This document shows, in pieces, positions 41,798-50,692 of a stretch of DNA of 64,000 nucleotides. The first letter of the stretch is position 1; each line of letters begins with the position of its first letter. Source of the DNA: Geofilum rhodophaeum (lineage in GTDB: Bacteria; Bacteroidota; Bacteroidia; Bacteroidales; Marinilabiliaceae); the NCBI RefSeq assembly GCF_002210225.1, contig NZ_MWUJ01000013.1, forward strand, positions 1 to 64,000, read 5' to 3'. Below the pieces are notes generated by a model that worked only from the letters and a program-made list of their open reading frames with translations, did no database searches and had not been told where the DNA came from. Made by a program: the position numbers and the translations under genes.

Positions 41798-43945
41798 CTA
41801 ATTGTGATGTTTCTTATCGAACTGCAGCTCTTTCAGCTCATCCAAATCGTGAATGGGCCGTTCCAACTCAGCTGGAATGGGCAATCCCGAATAGGTCTGA
41901 AAGTAAAGCACCAGGGCGTCACGCCACCAAATGGCTTCACGGGTCTGCACTTTAAAAGTGTACTGAATGTCGCGGAACCGTGGCTCGTCGATGCTGCCTT
42001 CAAGACGGTCCCAGGCCTGTTGAAAGTAGCGTGCCTCTTCCACACCATGGTAGTAGCGGTAAACAAGAGCATCCCACAGGGTATGCCCATTTTGAAGACG
42101 ATAATCCCAGGGCAGATGATGAAACCACAACAAGAGGTTTTCGGGACAGGTAGCGGGATTGTTGTAGATTTCTTTCAGGGGACTGAAGTATTGGCTCACG
42201 GCATCGGATCCGCTGGAACTGCGGTCAAAGCCGATACCGTCTTCACTGGCCCGGTGATAGTAACGGGGCAACCAGTCCTCCCGCGCCCACTCGTGGTCGG
42301 TCCAGGGTTCTGGTCCATAATGATGGTCCCAGCCCATCAGGTGGTGCAGACCCAGGGGGGTCATGTAATCCACTACGGCCTCACGCGAGCGCATCATTAG
42401 GTCGCTAAGAGTGGAGACAAAAGAGGGATCGTGGTTAAAGGTCATTTTGATCCACTCATTGGCTATGCCGTCGCTGCTGAGTTGATGGTCCCAGGCCAGG
42501 CGACCAAAAGCATACCAGTTGCTCTGTATCAGATGGTGGCTGGTCCAGTTCTCTACTCTTCCGATGTTGGCAACCCCGGCAATGGCGGTCAGTTTTTGTC
42601 CAAACAGGCTCCCGTCGGTTGCTTTGGCCACGGTGGAACCGGGCCCTTTGGCCCAGGTGTCGGCATCGAGCACTTCTTTCCACAAGGTAGAGAGATAGGC
42701 CAGGTGGGTGGAGTGTCCAAGGTATTCCTGAGTGATTTGAAATTCAAGCATAACGGGCGACTTTTGCATGGCGCCGAAGAGGGGACTGAAAGGTTCGCGT
42801 GGCTGAAAGTCGATCGGACCATTTTTGACCTGTACCACCACATTGTCCTCAAACTTACCGTCAAAGGGCATAAACTCCATATAGGCCTGCTTGGCGCGGT
42901 CGTCGTTGTCGGGCTCATACACAAAGGCACGCCACATAACCACGCCATTGTGGGACTGCAGGGCACGGGCCAGCATATTGGCACCGTCCTGATGGGTGCG
43001 TCCGTAATCCATGGGGCCCGGCTGCCCTTCAGAGTTGGCCTTCACCAAAAATCCGCCAAAATCAGGAATCATTGAATAAATCTCATCGGCCTTGTCCTTC
43101 CACCATTGCTGCACCTCCTCGTTCATAGGATCCGAGTTTTCCAGTCCACCCAGCACCGCCGGAGAAGCAAAGTTGACCGATAAATACACCTTCAGGTTGT
43201 AGGGACGAAACAGGTCGGCAAACTGTCTGACTTGCTGAAGGTAATCGGCGCTTAGGACTTCGGGACTGGCATTCACGTTATTAAGCACGGTTCCGTTGAT
43301 GCCTACGGAAGCATTGGCCCGGGCATAAGTCAGGTAGTGGGCTTTCAGCTCTTCAAACGATTCTTCCCGGTTCCAGAAAATGGAATGCCCGGCATAACCA
43401 CGCTCTACACTGCCGTTGAGATTGTCCCAATGATTGAGCAAACGCAGTCGAAAAGCGGGCTCCTCCCGAACATCCAGGGCATCAATGGCTGCTCCGCTTT
43501 GCATCCGTCGCAACAGGTCGAAGCTGCCGTACAGGGCCCCTGCAGAGGTAGTGCCGACCACTACGGTGGCCTTTCCGCCACGCACAGCCACAGTCCGAAG
43601 CACATAGCCCTCCTCATCCAGGTCGTCCAGTCCATCCAGCTTTAAATCGGCAATCACACGATCCTCCGTTGTCCCGATGACGAGCGTACCGTCGCCTATG
43701 CGACGGGCAGCACTGAGATTCTGACCGGTGAGTCCACGAAAGCCTTTTTGCACCTCGTTTCCGGCAGCCTGTTGCAGCTCATCGCTGCCTGCTATCAGAA
43801 TTGTTTTCAAGGCTTGCGTATACTGTTGGGCGGTGGCCTCCGGCAGTGCTTGGTAACGCAACCACAAATCGGCTCCACTTTCTGCCTGCGCCGCTAAAGC
43901 GATCCAAAGCAGACCTAAAATACATCCTATCTTACTCTTCTTCAT
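41798..43945 (-). CDS. GH67 alpha-glucuronidase
   Basis: This exported enzyme of about 715 residues has a signal peptide (MKKSKIGCILGLLWIALAAQA). GH67 enzymes remove 4-O-methyl-glucuronic acid from the non-reducing end of xylo-oligosaccharides. Family segments are visible: GGFLVKANSEGQPGPMDYGR with the acid Glu, FMPFDGKFEDNVVVQVKNGP and LEFQITQEYLGHSTHLAYLS. LLWFHHLPWDYRLQNGHTLW lies near the C-terminus. The start is the ATG at 43945, 36 nt after the GH115 stop; the frame is open to 43981 but lacks a signal sequence there. Length fits the family. It acts after GH10/GH30 cleavage, complementing the polymer-active GH115. Confidence 0.93.
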   Translation of the reverse strand: MKKSKIGCILGLLWIALAAQAESGADLWLRYQALPEATAQQYTQALKTILIAGSDELQQAAGNEVQKGFRGLTGQNLSAARRIGDGTLVIGTTEDRVIADLKLDGLDDLDEEGYVLRTVAVRGGKATVVVGTTSAGALYGSFDLLRRMQSGAAIDALDVREEPAFRLRLLNHWDNLNGSVERGYAGHSIFWNREESFEELKAHYLTYARANASVGINGTVLNNVNASPEVLSADYLQQVRQFADLFRPYNLKVYLSVNFASPAVLGGLENSDPMNEEVQQWWKDKADEIYSMIPDFGGFLVKANSEGQPGPMDYGRTHQDGANMLARALQSHNGVVMWRAFVYEPDNDDRAKQAYMEFMPFDGKFEDNVVVQVKNGPIDFQPREPFSPLFGAMQKSPVMLEFQITQEYLGHSTHLAYLSTLWKEVLDADTWAKGPGSTVAKATDGSLFGQKLTAIAGVANIGRVENWTSHHLIQSNWYAFGRLAWDHQLSSDGIANEWIKMTFNHDPSFVSTLSDLMMRSREAVVDYMTPLGLHHLMGWDHHYGPEPWTDHEWAREDWLPRYYHRASEDGIGFDRSSSGSDAVSQYFSPLKEIYNNPATCPENLLLWFHHLPWDYRLQNGHTLWDALVYRYYHGVEEARYFQQAWDRLEGSIDEPRFRDIQYTFKVQTREAIWWRDALVLYFQTYSGLPIPAELERPIHDLDELKELQFDKKHHN

Positions 43946-43981
43946 ATCCCTGTTTTTTAATCTGTTGCAAATATCCTTCAT

Positions 43982-46858
43982 CTATTCGACAAAATGGCTC
44001 TCCTCAGGACCCAGATAGCTCTCCTTTAAACCTCCGGTGTCGATGACCAGGCGCTCCAAAACCAAACCGGGCGATACCATGTGAAAATGCAGTTCCTGCT
44101 TGCCGGCACGCTCCACTTCGTGCTCGCTAAGGTGGACCATAATGCTGTTGCCGACCCACTGCTCCCAGGCGCGGTCCGATTCGTCTTCATGCACATTAAC
44201 CACCACCACTTCCTGGTCGTTCAACGACAAGCCATATTTAAGTCCCTCAGCCCCCGGATAATTGAGGGTGGGCGAAAAATAGGCGTAGACTTTAATCTTG
44301 CCGGGTTGACGCAAGTAAACGGGATAAGTCACCGAAGGACCTTCTCCGGGTGTTTGTTCTGCCACACGGTAGGGCTGGGCAACCAGACCGTCGCGCGTAC
44401 GCCCCAAATCGGGCACTACCTGCCAGTTGATGCCCTCTACGGTGCGGGATGCCGTGAAACCGGAGGCCTCCATGGCGATACAGCCATCACTTTCTACAAA
44501 GCCTTTGATCCCGGCTCTTTCTGCCGGGGAAGGATGCCACACGCTGAGTTGTACAGGCATGCGGCGTTTGCCGGCCTTGACTTCGATTTGGGTGCTGTGG
44601 GTACCGAAGGGCACCTGGCTCCAATCGATGCTTACCAAAATGCGCTCCTGCTGTTCCACGCTGCCTTTGGCGCTGCTCAAGCGGACCCACTTATCTTTGG
44701 CTTTAATGCGGTACTTGAAGGGGGTATCGCCTTGGTTGAAGAGCTCCAGGTAATGACTCTGTTGCTTAAGGACATCGAATTCGGGCAGGCGGTTGTGGTC
44801 GGCCGACCAGCTCTGCTCCTGCCCCTCTACATACAGGTCGGGATGGGCACCCAAAAGGGGCGAGAAAGTCTTTACCTCAGGCTGCACATTGTACTCGGGC
44901 TGCTGCCAGTAGGTATAGCCAATGCGGGTTTGGGCCATCATGTGGTTCCATTTGCCATCGGCCATCTCCTGATGAAAGTATTGGGTCATCAGCGAATCCT
45001 GCACAAAAAAATGCTGTACACTGTCGGCCAGGGCAGTTGTACCGGCCCGTTGCTGACCGGCATACCAGTGGTTGCGGGCTGTGGCAAAATAGAGTTGGTA
45101 CAAATTGGCCATGGCTTCCACAGGGTAGCGCACCAACTGATGGTAGGCGTCCTGGTACTCAGCCGGCAAGGCCGCTCCTACTTCAGCCACTTCCCGGGCC
45201 AGGGCCACATAATCACCGGTCACTCTTTCCATCTCCCGGTAGGCCGTTAAGGAATAGGTGTGTTGGTCGAGCATCTCGGGGGTACGCCGGCCATTAAATT
45301 TTCCGTACCGGGCCATGAAACCGGCAATTTCGGTGGCGTACTCCGCACCAAATTGCTGGCGGGCCCACTGCTCGGTGTAGGGCGCGATGTCCTCTGCCTC
45401 AAAACGATCGGGGTTCCAGGCCATGTCCAGGTAAAACTGGATGGGAAATTCCATGGGTTTTAAATCGCCCACATTAACGACCCAGAGTTTGTCGATGCCG
45501 TACGCGTAGGTCAGTTTGTTCTGCTCCCATACTTTGGGGAGGGGATTGGTGTTGAGCCATTTGTAGTTGCGGGGACCACCTACATAGTCGAAGTGGTAAT
45601 ACATGCCGAGGCCGCCACTGCGGGCACGTTCCTTATCGGTGGGCATACGGCGCACCTGTCCCCAGTTGTCGTCGCAATACAGCAGCATAATGTCGTCGGG
45701 CACCCGCATGCCCATGTCGTAATATTCCTGCACCTCTTTGTACAAGGCCCATACTTGCGGCACCTCCTCGGCGGGTTGCTCCATTTCCTCAGCAATTATG
45801 CGGCGCTGGTTGTCCACGATATGGGTCAGGAGGTCGATGTTGCGATCGTCGCTCATGGCCTCGTCACCATCTCCACGCATACCAATGGTAATGATGCTTT
45901 CGAAGCCTTTGTTGCGTGCAATACCCTCTGCCCAAAAGGCATCCAGCTTCTCCTTGTTTTTGGTATAGTCCCAGGGGCCTTCTCCGTAGCGTGCCCACTC
46001 TACGTGGGCCCGCATCATGGGCTCGTGGTGCGAATAATTGATGACAATGCCGTACTCATCGGCCAGAATGGCGTTGTTGATGTCGTCGTCGGCATGGGCC
46101 TTGCCCCACATAGCGGGCCACAGGAAATTGCCTTTCATACGCAGGATCAACTCATAGACCTTCTCGTAGAAGGATGCATTAAAACCGCCAAAGGTCTCAC
46201 GAACCCATCCGCCCAAAGCGGGTTCTTCGTCGTTAAGAAAGATGCCGCGGTATTGGACCTTAGGTGCTCCCAGGTAGTGCATCCCAGCTTTGACATATAA
46301 ATCGGTTTGCTGCACCACGGGCACATCGGCCCACCAGTGCCAGGGCGACACGCCCATGCGGGCCGACAAATCGAACATGCCGTATATGGTTCCGCGCTTG
46401 TCGCTGCCTACAATAACCAGGGCTTGCTCCACGCCATCGAAGGCGTTCTCCACCACCTGGATACTGGAGGCTTCCCATTGTCCCTGCAGGTCGTTTACCT
46501 GCAACTTGCCTTCAGCCACCAGATGATCTATGAGTGCACTCTGCCCCAGGGTACCGATAACAACAACCCGGGGTACCGCTTCCTGCTCTCCAAAAAGGAG
46601 GCCGGGCCGGGTTCCACTCACCAAAGTCAGGTCGTTTTGAAAGTGCCTGGCTACTCTTTGTACACCGACATGTTCGTTGGCGGCTACCCAAAGCGGGGGC
46701 ACCTGCCCTGCTTCAATCAGCGGAAAGGCCCCTGGTTCAGTCCAACCGACCAGATAGTCGGGCCCTTCAAAGGTGTGGGCGGGGGGCGCACTGAAACTGG
46801 TCAGGGTAAAACTGACCAACAACAAGATCAAAGCGGAGCTACGTGTAATATGATTCAT
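43982..46858 (-). CDS. GH115 xylan alpha-1,2-glucuronidase
   Basis: This 958-residue exported protein has a signal peptide ending about LTSFSA. GH115 removes (4-O-methyl-)glucuronic acid from internal and terminal positions of polymeric glucuronoxylan. Family segments are YRGIFLNDEEPALGGWVRET, RMKGNFLWPAMWGKAHADDD and SIITIGMRGDGDEAM. The four-domain length is typical, including C-terminal helical and beta-sandwich parts (VRLSSAKGSVEQQERILVS, and IKVYAYFSPTLNYPGAEGLK). It lies 37 nt behind the GH30 gene and directly before GH67 in one unit. Confidence 0.94.
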   Translation of the reverse strand: MNHITRSSALILLLVSFTLTSFSAPPAHTFEGPDYLVGWTEPGAFPLIEAGQVPPLWVAANEHVGVQRVARHFQNDLTLVSGTRPGLLFGEQEAVPRVVVIGTLGQSALIDHLVAEGKLQVNDLQGQWEASSIQVVENAFDGVEQALVIVGSDKRGTIYGMFDLSARMGVSPWHWWADVPVVQQTDLYVKAGMHYLGAPKVQYRGIFLNDEEPALGGWVRETFGGFNASFYEKVYELILRMKGNFLWPAMWGKAHADDDINNAILADEYGIVINYSHHEPMMRAHVEWARYGEGPWDYTKNKEKLDAFWAEGIARNKGFESIITIGMRGDGDEAMSDDRNIDLLTHIVDNQRRIIAEEMEQPAEEVPQVWALYKEVQEYYDMGMRVPDDIMLLYCDDNWGQVRRMPTDKERARSGGLGMYYHFDYVGGPRNYKWLNTNPLPKVWEQNKLTYAYGIDKLWVVNVGDLKPMEFPIQFYLDMAWNPDRFEAEDIAPYTEQWARQQFGAEYATEIAGFMARYGKFNGRRTPEMLDQHTYSLTAYREMERVTGDYVALAREVAEVGAALPAEYQDAYHQLVRYPVEAMANLYQLYFATARNHWYAGQQRAGTTALADSVQHFFVQDSLMTQYFHQEMADGKWNHMMAQTRIGYTYWQQPEYNVQPEVKTFSPLLGAHPDLYVEGQEQSWSADHNRLPEFDVLKQQSHYLELFNQGDTPFKYRIKAKDKWVRLSSAKGSVEQQERILVSIDWSQVPFGTHSTQIEVKAGKRRMPVQLSVWHPSPAERAGIKGFVESDGCIAMEASGFTASRTVEGINWQVVPDLGRTRDGLVAQPYRVAEQTPGEGPSVTYPVYLRQPGKIKVYAYFSPTLNYPGAEGLKYGLSLNDQEVVVVNVHEDESDRAWEQWVGNSIMVHLSEHEVERAGKQELHFHMVSPGLVLERLVIDTGGLKESYLGPEESHFVE

Positions 46859-46895
46859 AAGATATGGATTATACTATAATTTATCTTCTTCTCAT

Positions 46896-48467
46896 TTAGT
46901 CCAGGGACACAAAGGTGCTGACCGAGGAGGGGGCCAATTCAAGGGCGAAAACTCCGGCCACGGGACTGTGTTGGGCCATGTCCAGACAATCGACCTGGGC
47001 GCTGGTCAGATAGGTCTCGAGTCGCTGCACTTCCCTATCCGCAAATTCCAGGTCGAGCTGAACGGCTTTGTCGTTTTCATTAAGGACCACCACAACCATC
47101 TGTCCCTCTTGCTCGTAGGCACTCACATGAATGCCGGGAGCAGGGTTGTCGGGGACTTCCACCCGCCGTGCGCCGGGTCGCACAAAGCGGGCAAAATTGG
47201 AGACGGCATAGCCTTTCTTGCTGACTTGTCCGTTTTCGTCGATGAGTCCGTAATACCTTCTGATGTACCAGTACACATAGGCACTCATATCGGCCAGCAT
47301 ACAGTCATGAATCTCTTTGGCTGTTTTTAAGGCTTCCTTCCATTCGGTGATGGCCCCCTCTTCATTGACAAAATGCTCGGTCATCCAAAGCTCCTTTCCC
47401 TTCTCCAGTGCCAGAGGATAAGGCTCCAGTCCACCCCCGTAAATGTGCCCTCCTACAATATCGAGCCGGGCAGCGGCTGCGTCGTTGTTGAGCAGGGCAT
47501 CGGAAATCCCTTTTCGAAACTGAAAGGATTCGGGGGCGATGATTTTCACGTCGCCGAGGTCGCCGACGTGCTCGCTCAAAAAGGCAATCATCTCGGCGGA
47601 GGTCCAGTCGCAGGACTCATAATCCACCGCTATGTCGGGCTCATTCTGAATGCTGATGGCGTACAAAGGGATGTCCTCACCGGCCAGGTAATCGATAAAA
47701 CTTTTCAGGTGGGCGGCATAGTCCCCATAGTTTTCGGCTTTGAGCGAACCGCCCACTACGTTGTTGTTGGTCTTCATCCAGGCGGGTGGCGACCAGGGAC
47801 TGGCAAACAGGGTAACGCCCATGTTGTGGGCTTGTCTGGCCAGGTCCAGAATATCGACGAAACGATTGGCATCGGGGGAAATACGAAGACGAAGAAGCGA
47901 CAAGCCAACCTGGCCTTCTCCTACCCCGAAGGCCAGATTCGCTTCGGAAGTGGATAAGTGGTTGCCCCAGTCGGGCACCGAAATCCCACCAAAACCCCTG
48001 ATCAACTGGTACTGCTGATTGGCCTTAACGCTGAGGGCCACCCCTTCAACTTCTTCCTGAAGCTTAAAAATTTGGAGTTCGACTTCCCGCGAGCTGCCTT
48101 CCAGGGCACCTTGTACGGAGGCTATGGAGACCACCAAACGTATTGGATCGCTGTTGGTGACCGTGTAAATGCTCAGGGGCAAAACGGCGGACTCCTGACC
48201 GGCAGCTATGGTCAGGGAGGAGTATTGCACATAGTAATGACGGTTGAGCTCAGCGGAGCCTTCAAAGGCGAAAGTCAGCGTTACGGTGTGTTTCACCGCT
48301 TCGCTGAGGGTGGCGACCAGCTCCACACTGCCCGCCTCGTGCATTTCTGCTACGGAGAGCGACAGGTTGACTTCTGGAACGATGTCTTCGTCTGCTTCCG
48401 AACAGGAAAAAAGGCTTAAAGCCAGAAGCAGTAGTAAGTGCCTCCCAATGGTATTCACGATTTTCAT
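46896..48467 (-). CDS. GH30-family glucuronoxylan endo-beta-1,4-xylanase lipoprotein
   Basis: This 523-residue lipoprotein is lipidated at C22 (LALSLFSC) and followed by an acidic run (SEADED), which suggests surface export. An N-terminal beta-sandwich of Calx-beta type (~30-135) precedes the GH30 catalytic barrel and side beta-domain. Acid/base is E276 in SIQNEPD; the nucleophile is E364 in WMTEHF. The loop YWYIRRYYGLIDENGQVSKK carries the Arg/Tyr residues that in subfamily 8 bind the glucuronate side chain and direct cleavage. This suggests glucuronoxylan-specific endo-xylanase activity. Subfamily assignment is by motif only. Confidence 0.88.
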   Translation of the reverse strand: MKIVNTIGRHLLLLLALSLFSCSEADEDIVPEVNLSLSVAEMHEAGSVELVATLSEAVKHTVTLTFAFEGSAELNRHYYVQYSSLTIAAGQESAVLPLSIYTVTNSDPIRLVVSIASVQGALEGSSREVELQIFKLQEEVEGVALSVKANQQYQLIRGFGGISVPDWGNHLSTSEANLAFGVGEGQVGLSLLRLRISPDANRFVDILDLARQAHNMGVTLFASPWSPPAWMKTNNNVVGGSLKAENYGDYAAHLKSFIDYLAGEDIPLYAISIQNEPDIAVDYESCDWTSAEMIAFLSEHVGDLGDVKIIAPESFQFRKGISDALLNNDAAAARLDIVGGHIYGGGLEPYPLALEKGKELWMTEHFVNEEGAITEWKEALKTAKEIHDCMLADMSAYVYWYIRRYYGLIDENGQVSKKGYAVSNFARFVRPGARRVEVPDNPAPGIHVSAYEQEGQMVVVVLNENDKAVQLDLEFADREVQRLETYLTSAQVDCLDMAQHSPVAGVFALELAPSSVSTFVSLD

Positions 48468-48489
48468 AAATCTCGATGTCTAAATTGTA

Positions 48490-50484
48490 TCAATAGCGCT
48501 TAAAGCCTTTTTCGGTGAGCACGATGCTGAAAGGCAGGGCCGGGAGTTGCGCGGAATTATAGAGATTGGCTTTGTCGGGATTATCGGCCCAGGCATAGCG
48601 CAGGTAAAGGGGGACTTCGATACCGGGGGCCCAAACGTGGACTTTCTTTCCCCTGATTTCGGCCCGGGCGTTGACAAATACTCCGTCGGCTCCGGCCAGG
48701 GCGAAGCCGCCCGGCATGCCGTCTTTGGCCAACAACTGCTCACCCACACAAGTATAAGTCAGGACCAAACGATTTTTTTTACGGGCCACCTTTTGTAAGG
48801 TGGGGCCGGAATGGAGGACTTCCTCCTTGTAGGCCACTTTGCGGGCGCCCAGGGCCAAACGCTCCGAAACATCGCGCTTGTTCAGCGGATGTATGTCGTT
48901 CCATTCGCCCACATCGTAGGCTACGGCCATGGCGGTGTTGGGCAAGGCCAGCGCCGAGGCCTGGGCATCGCGCAAACGGGCCATGCCGCTTTCACAAGGC
49001 TCCACACAGGGGGCATTCAGGTTGGCCAGTTGCACAAACAAAAAGGGAAAATCGGCTTCGTCCCAGGCAGAACGCCAATCCTTAATCATAGCCGGGAACA
49101 GCTCGTAGTATTCTTCGGCTCTGGACACATTGGATTCCCCTTGGTACCAGATGACCCCTTTGAAGCGATAGGGCTGCAAGGGCGCAATCATGGCATTGTA
49201 GAGTCCACCCGGTTTCCAACGGACAAAGATCTCGCCTTTTTTGGGCGGCAGCTGGGCGCCTCTGCGCCACTGCCAATCACCTTCGAGCGAAAGGGTATCG
49301 CCTCCGGCCAAAAGGTAGTAGGACTTATCGGCCACAAAGCCGCCGCGACCGCTCTCGTTGATGATGCGCACTACCAGGGTGTTTTGGCCGGCCTGCAATA
49401 CGCCGGCGGGTACTTCATACCAACGCGGGGGATACTGGTAGCCGGTAGTACCGACAAAATGGCCATTGATCCACACCGAATCGGCGTCCACAATGCGCCC
49501 CAAATTGAGCTCGGCGGACTGCGAGGCATCAAAATCGGCCGGCAAAACAAGACTGCGCCGAAACCAGGCCGAACCGTTGGGCAGACCGCCTTCGGGGGCC
49601 GACCAGTAGCCGGGCACTTCAAAGCTTGTCCAATCGTCGCCCTGTCCCGTATGCCAGGCAGCTGTACCCTGGAGACCGGGATCTTCCTGGTTGACACGAC
49701 GGTACCAATCGTCGCGGTTAAACCGATTCTCTGCATCTATGGCGGCAATTTTCCCGGCTTGCTGATATTCTTTTAATTCCTGATGGTGTTTGGGAAAGGA
49801 CTGCAGGGCCTCCTCGCTCATCCAGGCCTCAACGGGTGAGCCACCCAAACTGGCATTGATGAGTCCAATGGGCACTTGATAATGACGGTACAGGGCTGCG
49901 GCGAAAAAATAGGGAACGGCAGCTATTTCCCCAATACTTTGGGCGTCCACTTTTTGCCATTGCCCGCCCTGGAGCAGACTGTCGGGTCCCTCAAAACGAT
50001 AGGTCTTGGGCACCTCAAAGTAGCGGAGCCCGGGATTGTTGGTGCCGGCCATTTCTTCGGGATAGCGCGGGGCTACCCGGCGCATGGGCAGTTCCATGTT
50101 CGACTGGCCCGAGCACAACCACACCTCGCCTACCCAAACCTCCTCTATTTGTTTGTAGTCTGATCCACTCCGGATACTTAAAGTATAAGGCCCGCCGGCG
50201 CTGCCGGTGGGCAGCTCCACCTGCCAACGACCGTTGGCTTCGGCATGAGCAGCATAGGCCTGTCCCCGCCAGTCCACTTTTACTTCAGCCCCTGCTTCGG
50301 CATAACCCCAAAGGGGGACCTGAGAACTGCGCTGCAGCACCATACCCTCTGAAAAGAAGGACGACATTTGCAGCTGGCCCATTAAGCCCTGACCGAATCC
50401 ACAAAACAAACAAAATATGATCAGCACAAACCGCAGTAAGCGCTGGTCCAACCAGACTAAAAAGAACTTCTTTGTAGCTATCAT
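48490..50484 (-). CDS. sialate O-acetylesterase family protein, probable xylan acetylesterase
   Basis: This exported SGNH-type esterase of about 664 residues has a signal segment LLRFVLIIFCLFCGFGQGL. The nucleophile Ser is in WLCSGQSNMELP and the Asp/His pair is in DVGEWNDIHPLNK. A beta-sandwich insert lies between (WFRRSLVLPADFDASQSAEL, then PPRWYEVPAGVL). In this setting it probably removes acetyl groups from glucuronoxylan or its oligomers; the family name derives from sialic acid work. The start is the ATG at 50484. The frame is open to 50688, but that part overlaps the susD1 terminator and the shared regulatory motif. It is the first gene of its unit. Confidence 0.85.
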   Translation of the reverse strand: MIATKKFFLVWLDQRLLRFVLIIFCLFCGFGQGLMGQLQMSSFFSEGMVLQRSSQVPLWGYAEAGAEVKVDWRGQAYAAHAEANGRWQVELPTGSAGGPYTLSIRSGSDYKQIEEVWVGEVWLCSGQSNMELPMRRVAPRYPEEMAGTNNPGLRYFEVPKTYRFEGPDSLLQGGQWQKVDAQSIGEIAAVPYFFAAALYRHYQVPIGLINASLGGSPVEAWMSEEALQSFPKHHQELKEYQQAGKIAAIDAENRFNRDDWYRRVNQEDPGLQGTAAWHTGQGDDWTSFEVPGYWSAPEGGLPNGSAWFRRSLVLPADFDASQSAELNLGRIVDADSVWINGHFVGTTGYQYPPRWYEVPAGVLQAGQNTLVVRIINESGRGGFVADKSYYLLAGGDTLSLEGDWQWRRGAQLPPKKGEIFVRWKPGGLYNAMIAPLQPYRFKGVIWYQGESNVSRAEEYYELFPAMIKDWRSAWDEADFPFLFVQLANLNAPCVEPCESGMARLRDAQASALALPNTAMAVAYDVGEWNDIHPLNKRDVSERLALGARKVAYKEEVLHSGPTLQKVARKKNRLVLTYTCVGEQLLAKDGMPGGFALAGADGVFVNARAEIRGKKVHVWAPGIEVPLYLRYAWADNPDKANLYNSAQLPALPFSIVLTEKGFKRY

Positions 50485-50538
50485 ACCAAATAATAAAAGT
50501 AACGACTGTGCAGCAAGCACTCCTGCCTGCTGCTTCTG

Positions 50539-50587
50539 TGTGAAATTACGGTAAAATGCGAGCCCCAAAGGGGAAATATCTGTACAA
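50539..50587 (-). promoter_or_regulatory. bipartite upstream motif of the esterase-GH30-GH115-GH67-GH43 unit
   Basis: On the minus strand this reads TTGTACAGATATTTC, 24 nt, then TAATTTCACA, ending 54 nt before the ATG. The same arrangement with the same 24-nt spacing lies before susC1 (55815-55863). The distal half probably binds an activator. TAATTTCA may be a weak -7 element. Confidence 0.65.
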
Positions 50588-50632
50588 TAGGGAGACAAAA
50601 GTGTTGGTGGGTCGACAAATCGGGGCGTTTGG

Positions 50633-50669
50633 GAAACAAAAGAGGCTGCCTGGTTTAAGGCAGCCTCTT
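50633..50669 (-). terminator. rho-independent terminator of susC1-susD1
   Basis: AAGAGGCTGCC (50640-50650) pairs with GGCAGCCTCTT (50659-50669), an 11-bp stem with an 8-nt loop. On the minus strand it is followed by TTTTGTTT. It lies 24 nt past the susD1 stop and separates the pair from the esterase unit. Confidence 0.85.
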
Positions 50670-50692
50670 GAGCTAAAACAATCGACAAAAGA

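Noticed and set aside
50485-50688. N-terminal extension of the acetylesterase gene
   Set aside because: The extra 68 codons run through the susD1 terminator and the shared promoter motif, and the signal peptide begins only at the ATG at 50484.
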